NCBI RefSeq assembly: GCF_958450345.1
Contig: NC_088780.1
Span: 49,654,033-49,718,032 of the forward strand
From: Calliphora vicina
Taxonomy: Eukaryota; Arthropoda; Insecta; Diptera; Calliphoridae
Direction of reading: 5' to 3'
Length of the DNA: 64,000 bases
The notes beneath the pieces are model-generated. The model did not search any database, was not told the origin of the DNA, and worked only from the letters and a program-made list of their open reading frames with translations. Shown here in pieces: positions 13,227 to 23,426 of this stretch; position 1 is the first letter of the stretch, and each line of letters opens with the position of its first letter. The translations under genes were made by a program, and so were the position numbers.

Positions 13227-13383
13227 AACAAAATCAAATTTTTTCCAAAATTACAAGGTCCGACCAATAAATCTTGATAGAGGAGACAAAAAAAAAAGAT
13301 ACGTGTATCGGCGTTTTGAAAGTTTACATCTGAATTTCATTTGAGGGCGGGTTAAAGTTCCCCAACTCTGGCACATTCTTAGG
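13227..13383 (+). repeat. RB family copy, left part of a split copy
   Basis: CAATAAATCTTGATAGAGG through AACTCTGGCACATTCTTA matches both the 8443 copy and the minus-strand copy ending at 15779. The match stops abruptly at 13383 and resumes at 14524, so the copy was split by an insertion. Confidence 0.75.
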
Positions 13384-13513
13384 TGATTATCTTTTTTCCC
13401 AACGAAAAACTGCAGATTAAAGAAATTTGGTTTTCTCAATGTCTCATTTGCTTCTATTCTGTCGCAAAGCTAACCCGACCTCATCTGCCAATTATTTATT
13501 TATCGTACAGATA

Positions 13514-14089
13514 CCCAGCAAAAATTTTGTGAATTTTTGTAATGACAACTAGTTATGTCATGCATTCTTTTGTAAGGAGTGGTGGTTACCCAGAACATTA
13601 TTTTATTTACTAAAATAAGTACTTATTTTTATACAGGCTGGTAATGAACTTTTGCATTTAACACAGCTATCTAGTGTGTTTGACTGGAAAACGGGAGGTT
13701 AGTGGTTCGCCACCTGTCAAAGCCATCAATGTTTTTGTTCATATCATATTCATTTATATGTTGATGTTAAAACTATTGTTAACTTCCAATAAAATAACTC
13801 GTACATGGAGCAGTGAGTTAGCAGCTTGACTATCAAACACAAGCAAATAATGTGACTGTTCGATTCCCACACAAGGCAATATTTTTTGTGTTTTTTTTTT
13901 AGCTACATATTCTTGTTGTGAATTTACTACTTGTTTCTCAACTGATTGTAAGTACATTTGTAAGCTTGAACCCTGAATTTTTTAAAAATCTCGAGCAACG
14001 GTAAGTAGTGTTTCAGTCAAATAATAAGTAGTTATCGCTTTGCTCCAATTATACTTGCTGGCTTATTAGGTAAGTAAAGTTTTTGCTGC
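13514..14089. mobile_element. MITE-like element with CCCAGCAAAAA termini
   Basis: ACCCAGCAAAAATTTT at 13513 and AAAGTTTTTGCTGCG at 14076 form short inverted termini. The first bases after the left end (ATGACAACTAGTTATG) recall the RD family, whose ends also begin CCCAGCA. It lies within the 13384-14523 insertion. No target duplication was found. Confidence 0.4.
13805..13880 (+). repeat. tRNA-like relic with B box
   Basis: TGTTCGATTCC at 13857-13867 is a near-perfect B box in a short TGTG / CACA stem. AGTGAGTTAGCAGC about 45 bp upstream could be a degenerate A box. No full cloverleaf forms. This is a weaker case than the one near 6700. Confidence 0.25.
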
Positions 14090-14523
14090 GTAAATTCAAT
14101 CAGCTGACTGCTGTTCATAGTTTGTATGTGTTTGTGTTTTTGTAAACGAAATTAAATAGATTTTATAAAAAAAAGTTTAATAGAGGAATTAACATTAACT
14201 TGATGGAGGATGAACACGAAGAACATGAGTTCCAAGTGAATGCTGAAAAATTTTATCATGCCAGACCTAACTACCTGGCAGACATGGAGGATAATGAATA
14301 TTTCAAAAGATTCATGCTGTCAATGGCCGTTGTCAATGTTGTCAATTGAAGGCAGGGTTCCCAACTTTCACATCTATTTTCAGAGGTATTGCCAACTGAA
14401 AATAATCTTTTTTGTCGGTATATTGAGAAAAACAAAATTCTTAACGGGCAGTTTATCGGCCTAATAAATTTATGTCGACATTTAGTAACAAGCAGTTTGT
14501 CGATACATTGAGAAAACGGGCCT

Positions 14524-14875
14524 TAATGTTAATCTTCATAAGAAACCATATGATTCTTACATTTTAGGTATAAAATGTATTCAGCAAAGTTATGTAAAAT
14601 GTTACGGAGAATATTTTTGTAGAATATGTTAACCCTCTAAATCCTCAATTCATGGGACTTTTTTGTGCTTCTTTTAAAAAAGTGCAAAAACCACCATTAA
14701 AACAGGGATTTAAAGGGTTAAACTGTTCTGCAAAAAAATTATACGTGAAATTTTACGATAAGTCCCTGAATACATCAAAACGGAAAATTCAACCAGAAAG
14801 TCAGAAAAAAGACATAACAAAAGAGAGCATAGGGTTAATTTCGCATTTATTAAGAATTCTATTTTAAAGAACATT
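14524..14875 (+). repeat. RB family copy, right part of a split copy
   Basis: Resumes at GTTAATCTTCATAAG and runs through ACCCTCTAAATCCTCAA to TTAATTTCGCATTTATT. It is the continuation of 13227-13383 across the 1.14 kb insertion. A 71-codon open frame inside it is an accident of the repeat. Confidence 0.75.
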
Positions 14876-15175
14876 TTAGGTATAAAATATATTCAGCAAA
14901 TTTATGTAAAATGTTACGAAGAACATTTTTGTAGAATATGTTAACCCTCTAAATCCCCAAGGCATGGGTCTTTTTTGTCCTTCTTTTAAAAAAGAGCAAC
15001 AAACTCCATTAAAACATGGATTTAAGGGGTTAAAATGTTCCGAAAAAATATTATCCGTTAAATTTTACTATAAGTAATTAAATACACCAAAACGGAAAAT
15101 TCAACCAGAAAGTTAGAAATGAGACACAACAAATGAGAGATTACGGTTAATTTCGTATTTATTAAGAATTTGGAT
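14871..15175 (+). repeat. second partial RB copy in tandem
   Basis: Restarts at ACATTTTAGGTATAAAAT directly after the previous copy and repeats its right two thirds, to ATTAAGAATTTGG. Differences between the two tandem copies are scattered, so the duplication is not recent. Confidence 0.7.
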
Positions 15176-15286
15176 AGGAAGTCTTCATTAATTACATTTT
15201 TTTTAGCTCTATGCAATACCACTTCATTACCATAAGCACATTTCAGCCATAAGCGTTCTTCAATGTTAAATTTTTGGGGTACTTTA

Positions 15287-15779
15287 AAATAAAATTCTTA
15301 ATAAATGCGAAATTAACCCTAAGCTCTCTTTTGTTATGTCTTATTTCTGACTTTCTGGTTGAATTTTCCGTTTTGATGTATTCAGGGACTTATAGTAAAA
15401 TTTCACGTATAATTTTTTTGCAGAACAGTTTAACCCTTTAAATCCCTGTTTTAATGGTGGTTTTTGCACTTTTTTAAAAGAAGGACAAAAAAGACCCATG
15501 AATTGAGGATTTAGAGGGTTAACATATTCTACAAAAATATTCTCCGTAACATTTTACATAACTCTGCTGAACACATTTTGTACCTAAAATGTAAGAATCA
15601 TATGGTTTTTTATGAAGATTAACAATAAGAATGTGCCAGAGTTGGGAAACTTTAACCCGCCCTCAAATGAAATTCAGATGTAAACTTTCAAAACGCCGAT
15701 ACACGTGTCTTTTTTTTTGTCTCCTCTATCAAAATTTATTGGTCGGACCTCGAAATTTTTTTTGGTGTTGTATAGTGTA
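15287..15779 (-). repeat. RB family copy in inverted orientation
   Basis: From AATTCTTAATAAATGCG to GGTGTTGTATAGTG this is the reverse complement of the split + copy (14524-14875 plus 13227-13383), but uninterrupted. About 110 bp separates it from the + strand copy that ends near 15175, so the transcript of this region could fold into a hairpin several hundred bases long. Confidence 0.8.
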
Positions 15780-16458
15780 ATTTATGACACAAAACAATTT
15801 TTAATAAAAAAAAATTTGGGGTTAAAAAATATTTTTCCCGATTTTGACCCATTGTAGGTCCAACTTTCTATATTTTTATATACACCGTTGCAATGGACTT
15901 TACAATATCTATCATTGGATATCCATATTGTCTATATTAATGACTTAGTAATCCAGATATACATAGATCAAAAATAGCCCAAAAATCTAGGTTTTCCCGG
16001 ATTTTTCCTTATATCTCAGCCATTTGTGGGCCGATTTTGTCGATTTTAAATAGCAACCGAGCCGGAAGAATTTCCGACATATTGATGTATTAATCATGTA
16101 TGTAAGTTATTTATAGGCTACGGAGAGTTGATTTCAACATACAGACGGACAGACGGACGGACATGGCTATATCGACTTCGCTATCTATAACGATCCAGAA
16201 TATATATAGTTTGTGGGGTTGCAAATGAATAATGTAGAAATTACTAACGGAATGACAAACTTATAATATACCCTTGCCACTCATAGCGAAGGGTAGAATT
16301 ATAAAAATGTAGAATTTGCTTTTTTTTTACCGTAAAACTTCTTTAGTCATTGCTTCCTAGAGCAAAAGTTTCTTATAGAGCTTATAAAGCTTTTATATTT
16401 TTTTAAGGATATCTTAGCAAGGATATCTTTAAAGTAGGAAACTGCTAAAATATGCTAG

Positions 16459-16959
16459 TACCTAGGGGACAACAGACCAAAGCCACAATACAGAACGATT
16501 GTCAAATATGTCAAACAATCTACACACGTCGATAGAAGGAAATACTACGAAAATCTAGCTGGGGAAGCAGAGGATGATGCCGAAGCAAACAACATGCAAC
16601 ATCTTTACCAGATTATTAGTCGTTTATCGAAACAAAATTTTAAACACAACAATGCAGTAGGATACTGCAACGGACAACTACTTACTACTGTAGAACCACA
16701 AACCAAAAGGTGGAAAGAGAACTTTGAAAATATTAGTAACACAACCATTACCAACGAAGAGAACAATTCAAACATGGACCAAACCGGGATTTTAACGGAA
16801 GCTGAGTTTGGATTAGAAGAGAAACAAATCACCACTATAAATTTAAAAATTGACACTATAGCCTCAGCTGAAATTATGCATCCATATATGACCGAGGCTT
16901 GGCAAAGTGAAAGGTTCCCAAATGAGTGGATAAAACTTCCTAAAAAAGGCAAATTTTAA
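16459..16959 (+). pseudogene. non-LTR retrotransposon reverse transcriptase fragment
   Basis: The frame is open from 16459 to the stop at 16959 (167 codons). It shows the region just before and at the start of a retrotransposon polymerase domain: YYENLAGEAEDDAEANNMQ, then LLTTVEPQTKRWKENF, then a shortened segment, then QSERFPNEW and KLPKKG. The W-KE-F stretch and the FPNEW...KLPKKG block are typical of non-LTR retrotransposons, and RTE-type elements come closest from memory. The finger motifs between them (the K-K-PG-D block) are missing, so there is an internal deletion, and the catalytic ADD motif is absent. It is a dead fragment, not a host gene. Confidence 0.7.
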
Positions 16960-17355
16960 CCCCTCTAAATCAGATATTTCTTGACCTTTCTTGTTGTGTT
17001 GAATTATTATCCAATATAACTAACCTTGGTGCAAAATTCATCACGATCGAAAGACATCGATTTCAAATGTAGGTGCACTTGACGTGGTTTCTTCTACTTA
17101 AGGTTTGTGAATCCGTAAGTCAAACCACGTTACGTGCAATTTCATTCAAATCGGATCAACCAGTTAGAAATAGCTGATTTATTTCCAAAATAGGTTGATT
17201 CTGACCCACTGTGTAATGTGTAAAGAAGAAAGGACTGAATAGTTTAATTTCGTTTCATAATGTGCGTGCAAGTGTTTTGTTCTCCTAACTTTCATTGTGT
17301 AGGTGTTGTTCATTTGTTTTTATATGGGTGCGTGTGTGCATGTATATGTGTACTC
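16960..17355. repeat. dispersed repeat fragment, unclassified
   Basis: AACCCCTCTAAATCAGA, then ATCGAAAGACATCGATTTCAA, then CACTTGACGTGG recurs near 47400-47540 (CGGAAGACATCG, TTCACTTGACATG) and, weakly, near 3930 and 4870. No coding content. A TG-rich stretch follows at 17320-17350. Confidence 0.45.
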
Positions 17356-17902
17356 ATCCCTGCAGTTCTAGGAGATTGTCCCGAAATAAGGATTTTACCT
17401 AACATTTAGAATGACAACTAGTTACATAACTAGTTACGTGACTAACATCTCATAGACAGACCAATAACCGATTGCAAAAAACAATCAACTCTCCAAAAGA
17501 TTACTTCTGGTGGGTCAAATAACGGCTTTCTAAAGTACAGTATAAAATGAATGTTTAAAGTGCCTACACTCTACATTACTTAGAGATACTAAAGTGACAA
17601 TTGACTTCACGCTAGGCTACATGAAATGCCAGTTTACTTAAGCAAAAATAAAATAAACTGTTTGAGAATTATATCAACACAATTTGCATAAAACTAGTTT
17701 GTAGGAATTGCTCAAAAGTGATGTACACTATAGATTACTTAGAGACACTTAAGTGCCAATTGACTCCATGCTAGATTACATTTGATGTATAAATTATAAA
17801 TTGTCTTCTATCTGAATTAAAAATAGCACATATGTGTAAAATAACCCAAAATATATAAATTGGAGTCAGTCAAGTGTTCAGATATTAGTGACAATTACTG
17901 CT
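17356..17902 (+). mobile_element. RD family element
   Basis: Starts CCCTGCAGTTC and ends TACTGCTGGG. The left half matches the minus strand of 9999-10383; the right half (17700-17902) matches 20250-20471. Two internal copies of a motif, CTACATTACTTAGAGA near 17571 and CTATAGATTACTTAGAGA near 17727, show an internal duplication of about 156 bp. No open frame. Confidence 0.6.
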
Positions 17903-18442
17903 GGGAAGTGATTGTTTGTGGTTATCAAGCACTTTTAAGTACTACACTGTCATTTACAGTAATAGAACGAAAACAAAAGATTTTGTTTAAAATAGGAGAG
18001 TGTTTATACAACACATTTGGCTAAACGAAAGTTAGCTATAGTAAAGATATGACCATAAGATTCATTAGACGTCTTTAGGAATTCTCATATTAAGTAAACA
18101 ACCAGAGTTCAAAAAAACTAACCAGTATCTTAAATAACATTTTACATTCATAAACCAAGATAATTGCTGACCTCGGGCATACAAAATTTAAAAAAAAATC
18201 ATCAATAATTCAGTTCTTATGCAGTGCCGATTAACTGCCGAATTTTTTCCAAAATATATATATAAGTTTTAAACCATCCTCAATGTGTTATATATAGATA
18301 AAAGACGCAGACATTTAATTCACTTTATATAAAGGATCATGTTGCGGTAAGGGGTAGCTATCATTTGTTCAGTTTTCCGCTTAAAAATTTACAAAATAAA
18401 TTGACCTAAACTAAATATTATTGAAACATTTTTATAATAAAA
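17903..18442. other. no feature recognised
   Basis: AT-rich sequence with no convincing open frame, repeat boundary or RNA gene. Confidence 0.4.
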
Positions 18443-18480
18443 CTAGTTAACCCGACACGCTTCACTTCCCCAAAAGTAGT
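18443..18480 (-). mobile_element. Helitron-like 3' end, minus strand
   Basis: On the minus strand the sequence reads GGGAAGTGAAGCGTG, TCGGGTTAACTAG, followed by T: a CTAG terminus preceded by a GC-richer stretch. The same arrangement occurs at 30786 and 35846. The 5' end of this copy was not found. Confidence 0.4.
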
Positions 18481-18845
18481 AAAATGAAACTGAAATATTA
18501 ACGTGGATATAAGTAGACCAAATGGAAAAACGATGATAATCTGTAATCACTTGTATTTTCAACCAAAAATTTATTTTTTATATGAAATTTAACACAGTTC
18601 CTTTAATATTGGTTTAAATAGAAAAAGTATAATTATATTTGATTACTTTTATTTGACATCAACAACACAATATTCATGTGAAATCCTAAAATTTGCTCTA
18701 GTTTCTTTCACACATTGACTGGCAAGGCATTTTCAGCAAATAAGATGCTGGGGCCACAGCGTTTTCTTTGAGTAATCTCTTCGAAAACGTCAGTATTGGT
18801 CAGTAGTCAGTAATAATTTTTTTATAAATAAGATGGTCTTACGAA

Positions 18846-18974
18846 ATGGCGAAAAGGAATTTTTTATGGAATACTGAGTTAGAAAAAATACTCAGTACAA
18901 GTTCAGAAAGTGATGAAGAATGTGAAGATTACAGTTTTGATGAGGAAGTTCCAGACAACATCGAAAATTCTTAA
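18846..18974 (+). pseudogene. short acidic open frame, possibly a transposase start
   Basis: An ATG at 18846 opens 42 codons: basic start MAKRNFLWN, then a run rich in S, E and D (STSSESDEECEDYSFDEE), then a stop. Acidic N-termini of this kind are common in piggyBac-like transposases, but no catalytic part follows and no TTAA-flanked ends were found. The call is a guess from composition only; it may be chance. Confidence 0.25.
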
Positions 18975-19930
18975 AATCCAGCACTATTGTCTGACATGGC
19001 TAGACATATGTGTCCGACGTGGCAGTCAATGTGTTAATATTGGTCTAAATGAGAAAAATGCTGATTACACAGGGCAAGAAAATCGAAAAAAATTTTAGAT
19101 TCGTTCCAGTAGTACAAATGTGGTCCAAATTTTAAATTCTATGGAGAAGTTTTTTTAAAATTTTTTTTTCTAAAATTGCGAATTTTTGTAGATGTTTCTC
19201 CACATAATTTATGATAAGACAAAAAGGGTTAGTCCGATATTACTGAAATAAACTTGGTAAAGTTCAAATTTACATAACCTTTAATCTGCTTATATATTAC
19301 GTTTTAATCGGCTCAGTACTTTCGAAGTTATAATAGCAAATTGAAGCCAAAAATATATTTTGTACGTGAAAATAGCAAATTTTTTTGTTTTTAAAAAATC
19401 ATGAAAAATCGGAAACGGCAAAACTTGTTCCGGTTTATTACTTCAACTCAAACCCACATATAATAGCAAGAAATGAGATATCGATCATAAAAATCGATTG
19501 ATTCTTTTCGATTCACAATTAAGTGAATTCGCTCATTTTCACAAAATTTTACTTTTTTTTTTTGATATACATAAAATTGAATAGTTAATGTTCTTCTTTC
19601 TTTAAAACATTTTCCCCATGCTATGTACAAAATTTCACATATATAATGCGTTTCAATCGGCTTAGTTTCGGAGTTATAATAACAAATTGAAGCAAAAAAT
19701 ATATTTTTTATGTGAACAATGCATGTTTGTTGTATTTATCAGAGTATTTTAAACATTAATATTTTAACACACGCTGATTGTTCCTAGGGAGAACTAGTAC
19801 AACTTTAAACCAACATAACTTTAATTACATAGGTCAACAAATAAAGAAAAAATGATGGTGCCGAGATACCGTTAGAGGTTTTTGTGTAATATCAAGAATT
19901 TTTTCGTACTCGTTGCGTTGCCCTGGTCTA
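18975..19930. repeat. AT-rich DNA with a direct duplication
   Basis: TTTTAATCGGCTCAGTA then AGTTATAATAGCAAATTGAA near 19300 recurs as TTTCAATCGGCTTAGT then AGTTATAATAACAAATTGAA near 19650, about 345 bp apart. No gene is seen. Confidence 0.5.
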
Positions 19931-20197
19931 TTACTCACTTTTGATTGGTTGGTCAATCGCACCATGCTGGAGTTTTTTGAGCCTGATGATTTTGGTACTA
20001 GCCACTCCTTTAAGGGGATTTAGTTTCTCAGGAGATGATCCGTCTGACATACCTCTCGTCCTGGGGATTTTAAGGTCACACAGCTCTCTACGAAATTCTT
20101 TCAGCGGCTTTAGGCACATTATTTTTGCCTCATCGATGTCCATGCCTTGATCCCATGACATTGGGATCCCTTGATCCCATGACATGAGATCCTTCAA
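19931..20197 (-). CDS. unrecognised 88-codon open frame, GC-richer than its surroundings
   Basis: The minus-strand frame starts at 20197 and stops at 19931. It begins with a duplicated nonapeptide (MSWDQGIP / MSWDQGMD), then a basic region with many K and R (RRELCDLKIPRTRG; TKIIRLKKLQHG). Base composition is clearly less AT-rich than the flanks, and it borders a partial RD repeat. I do not recognise the family. It could be a fragment of a retrotransposon ORF1 or a transposase, or an exon of an unknown gene. The + strand frame over the same bases looks like a shadow. Clear splice sites were not identified. Confidence 0.25.
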   Translation of the reverse strand: MKDLMSWDQGIPMSWDQGMDIDEAKIMCLKPLKEFRRELCDLKIPRTRGMSDGSSPEKLNPLKGVASTKIIRLKKLQHGAIDQPIKSE

Positions 20198-20249
20198 CGT
20201 GTTCAGTTAGGTCCATATCGACCTGTTCTGATACAAAATAATCATTTAA

Positions 20250-20471
20250 AGAGATTACACTCTAGATTACTTAGAGACACTTAAGTGACAATTGTTTTCA
20301 CACTAAATTATATGGGATGTATAAAATAAACAATTGAGTTCTCTCTGCACTACAAAGAGCACAAACGTGTCAAATGACCCAAAATATATCAATTTGAGTT
20401 AGCCAAGTGATCAGACATTAGTAGCAATTATGTATATAAAGGATACGCTGACTACTTGCTAAACTGCTGGG
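20250..20471 (+). mobile_element. RD family element, right part
   Basis: ACTCTAGATTACTTAGAGA through CCAAGTGATCAGACATTAG to AACTGCTGGG matches 17720-17902 stepwise, so the terminal CTGCTGGG is a family end. The left part of the family is absent. Confidence 0.6.
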
Positions 20472-21169
20472 ACCTCTCACATAGAGCAATACAGTCACAA
20501 CTCAAAATTCAAAATTTTTGAAAAAAACCTATCCATACTGTTACCTTTACTCTGGATTCTGGTCTTAGTAGGATGTTTACAAAACCAATTTAAAATCATC
20601 TCAGTGTCCAAATTATTTTGCCTGATTTAGCTTGTCTTTGTATTTTCAAAGCAAAGAAAATTGTTAAATTCAAATGAAAATTCAGCTTATGTAAGTAATG
20701 ATAACAAAAATTAAAATTTTTGATAATATTCTAGTCTATTCATAGTTAATAAGTTTTCCTATGCGTAATTTAGTTATTGATATTAAATTTCCTTTCCTTC
20801 TAGCTGTTTTTATTTTGAGTTGTAAAGATATTAATTTAAGTGTTTGATACGAATTATTTTTTAAAGAATTTTAACTACTTTTATCACTCGCCCACGAAAT
20901 CGTTTTTTACAATAATAACAACCCACATTTTTATAAACACTCCATGCCAGTCTTTTTGATTTCCAATTTCAAGGTTTATTACGTTTTTTTTTTTCTATAT
21001 ATTTTTCTCATTTTGTTTTCAAAATTAAACGAAATAATATTTGCACTCTATGTTATTAATATACACAAGTGTAGCTTTAAATGCTGGTTAGATGTGATGT
21101 TTAGAAAAGTAAAATATATATCTACTAGGTTAAATAATGAATAAAAATTACTCATCTTCGAAATAAATA
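20472..21169. other. AT-rich, no gene seen
   Basis: A 66-codon hydrophobic frame at 20944 is made of T-rich low-complexity sequence and has no family resemblance. Nothing else was recognised. Confidence 0.4.
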
Positions 21170-21340
21170 GTTTTCCAAACTGACGTTGGATCCTTCATCA
21201 TTAGATAGAATATGTTGCGTCGGTTTCAACGTACGAGATGTAGTTTGTTCGGTTCAGATGTGGTGATTTTGATACGGAAACAAAAATCGCCCAGGCCAGC
21301 CGAAAAAGTTTGAAGACCAATAATTGGAGGCATTACTCCA
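21170..21340 (+). pseudogene. mariner transposase remnant, N-terminal part
   Basis: In pieces the translation gives VSTYE, FVRFRCGDFDTE, and PGQPKKFEDQ, the region between the DNA-binding helices and the linker of mariner transposases. The same region, better kept, occurs at 51700-51800. Several stops and a small deletion break the frame. The sequence stops at TACTCCA (21334-21340), where a Jockey-like retrotransposon begins, and the transposase resumes at 23427 after a second TACTCCA. Confidence 0.8.
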
Positions 21341-23426
21341 CTCGTTTCTGAAACACACTTTACTCTAAAGAACTGTTTCAGAATTAACGGATTCTTCACT
21401 TATGATACAAAACATCCAAGTAGTAGAGCATGTGGCGGAACAGCTATATTACTGAGAAAATATATTAGGAATTTCCCAATTCCATAATATAAAAATGAAC
21501 ACATCCAGGCCACATCTATAAATGTACCTGTTGGTATAGTTACAATATCTTCAATATATTGTCCTCCTAGGTATAAAGATAATCGAGAGCAGTTTCTCGA
21601 ATATTTTAAAACTTTAGGTCCAATATTTATAGCAGCTAGGTGATTACAATGCAAAACATACATTCTCGCCTTATTACACCTGGAGGGAGGCAACTTTTAG
21701 AAGCAATATCGTGTAACAGACTAGATGCCAACCTTCTTATTGGCCTGCGAACCTCAAATAAAAGATAACACTCAGACATCAATGGCAACAAACGCGATCT
21801 CAGAGCGTAAAGTTTAATCCGTGTCAAAGAAAACACGGATTAAATTATCATAAAAACTTAGACAATACTAAGAAAACCAAATATATTATCTGGAAAGCTG
21901 CACAGAGAAAACAGTTTCATAGTAGCAACCGAATTTGTTGCCAATCGAATGAGTCTGCCTTGGTGACCGAATTTTGCAGTTATGGCTACAAAATTTTAGA
22001 AGTGGTAACAAAAGTTTGGTTGCTTCAACCGAAATTCTTCTTTATTAACTGATTTTTTGTTGCTAGAACCGAAAAAATCAATATGTGCAAGCAAATCATT
22101 CGATTGGCAATAAATTCGGTTGCCACTACGAATCAGTTTTCTCTGTGTGTGAAAAAAATACAATGACCTATTGTATATGAGTCGCTCATACGCCTTTAGA
22201 ACGGAGAATGGACAAAAAATACTTCAGAAAAAATCGAAGTATTTGCCAATCACTTGGAGAATGTATTTATCCCAAATAATACAAATTGATCTATAAGAGA
22301 TAATGTTATAAATAATGTGAAGACGACAATCAATGGTGTAAAGGCTGGAAAATCACCTGGTATAAATAAAATTACTACCACGATGATAAGTAATCTGCTC
22401 AACTCAGCACTGAGAATTATTTTGATCGTCTTTAACTCAATACTACGTATTGGATATTATCCATCCTCATGGAAAATATGTCAGATAGTAATGATATCAA
22501 AACCGGGATAATATGTCACTCAAGTGATATCATAGCATTCCATTAGCCTGTTGTCAATATGTATTCTATGGTCAAGATATGCCTGCTAGCGCACTGTCTC
22601 ACACATATATATTTGCCGACGATACTGCTTTAAGTACCTCTCAATAGTTTCTGAACTACTCCAGTCTCACATCGGTGATTTGGAAAAATGGTTGGATAAA
22701 TGGAAGATAAAAGTCAGTGCAACAAAATATACTCACGTTACATTTACTCTAAGCCGAGAAAGTTGTCCTTCTGTACAGATAAATAATATCACAATTCCAG
22801 AACAGAGCCACGTAATATATCTCGGTATCCATCTTCATCGTCGTTTAAAATGGGCCCACTATATTGAAGCCAAGGTTACACAAATAAAATTAAAGTTAAT
22901 TCAAATCAATTGCACTAGCTAATTGGCCACAGTCTGCTCTAGACTTGGAGTACAAAGTGATTTTGTACAGAACAGTTATAAAACCGATATGGCTATACGG
23001 CATTCAACTATGGGAATCAACCTCATCGTCTAACGTTGAAAAATTCCAAAGAAAGCAGTCAGCACTGTTAAGGACAATAACAGGTGCCCGATGTTATATT
23101 CGCAATAGTAATAGGATCTCAATGTCCCCATAATACGCGAGGTGATCAAACTCTATAGTTTAAACTACCTATACAAACTATTGGATCACCCAAATCCCCT
23201 TGCCAGGGAGCCATTTAGTGTCATAGAGGCTGTGATTTGAGGGTCATATACGACTGAGGAGATTGAAAACACTAGATCTGGCCAGATAATAATTTTAACG
23301 AGCTCTTATGTTGGACATTGCAGCGATAATTTTAACTTTAGTTTTAGCTTTTAATACTTGTTGTAAATTTCTTCAATGAAAGATTCAAAAATGAATTAAT
23401 AAATAAATAAAAAATACAATAAAAAA
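21341..23426 (+). mobile_element. Jockey-clade non-LTR retrotransposon, 5'-truncated, dead
   Basis: Flanked by a 7 bp direct repeat TACTCCA (21334-21340 and 23427-23433) and ending in an A-rich AATAAATAAATAAAAAAT tail, as expected of target-primed insertion. Order of parts: apurinic-type endonuclease domain (21345-21830; VSETHFT, SRACGGTAILLR, ITISSIYCPPRY, NAKHTF), a MITE (21901-22147), then reverse transcriptase (22230-23140; EVFANHLENVF, KAGKSPGINKI, YPSSWK, the catalytic FADDTAL near 22614, then YLGIHL and IKPIWLYGIQLWES). Stops, frameshifts and an internal deletion around 22511-22600 inactivate it. ORF1 and the 5' end are missing. Insertion into mariner shows it is younger than that copy. 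Confidence 0.9.
21901..22147. mobile_element. MITE with about 52 bp inverted termini
   Basis: CACAGAGAAAACAGTTTC then GCAACCGAATTTGTTGCC (21901 onwards) is repeated in reverse at the right end, where GGCAATAAATTCGGTTGC precedes CAGTTTTCTCTGTG. The two arms agree over about 52 bases with a few differences. It interrupts the retrotransposon frame between the WKA block and the YAFRTENGQ block. A target duplication is not obvious. The element has no open frame. Confidence 0.8.

Larger units (their letters stand above)
13384..14523. mobile_element. 1.1 kb insertion splitting an RB copy, TTA duplication
   Basis: Comparison with the uninterrupted minus-strand copy (about 15630) gives the empty site CATTCTTATTGTTAATC. 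Here the left side ends CATTCTTA and the right side restarts TTAATGTTAATC, so TTA appears duplicated. Subterminal stretches are inverted relatives: AACTGCAGATTAAAGAA then TTCTCAATG near 13410, and its reverse near 14410-14450. A 3 bp TTA duplication is the pattern of PIF/Harbinger elements, but the ends (GGTGATTATC / ACGGGCC) do not prove the class. Confidence 0.5.
12918..16297 (+). repeat. RA family copy enlarged by nested insertions
   Basis: Head AAACAAGTAAG at 12918. The tail has GACGGACGGACATGGC near 16152, ACGGAATGACAAAC near 16250 and GCGAAGGGTAGAATT at the end. The right half (15840-16297) is collinear with the RA copy at 57880-58830, including GGTCCAACTT, GACTTAGTAATCCAGATAT and TTTTTCCTTATATCTC. 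Between head and right half sit RB copies in both orientations and further insertions (13227-15779), so the original short element has become 3.4 kb. Confidence 0.65.

Noticed and set aside
16605..16952. 115-codon minus-strand frame
   Set aside because: It is the shadow of the reverse transcriptase fragment on the plus strand, which has recognisable motifs.
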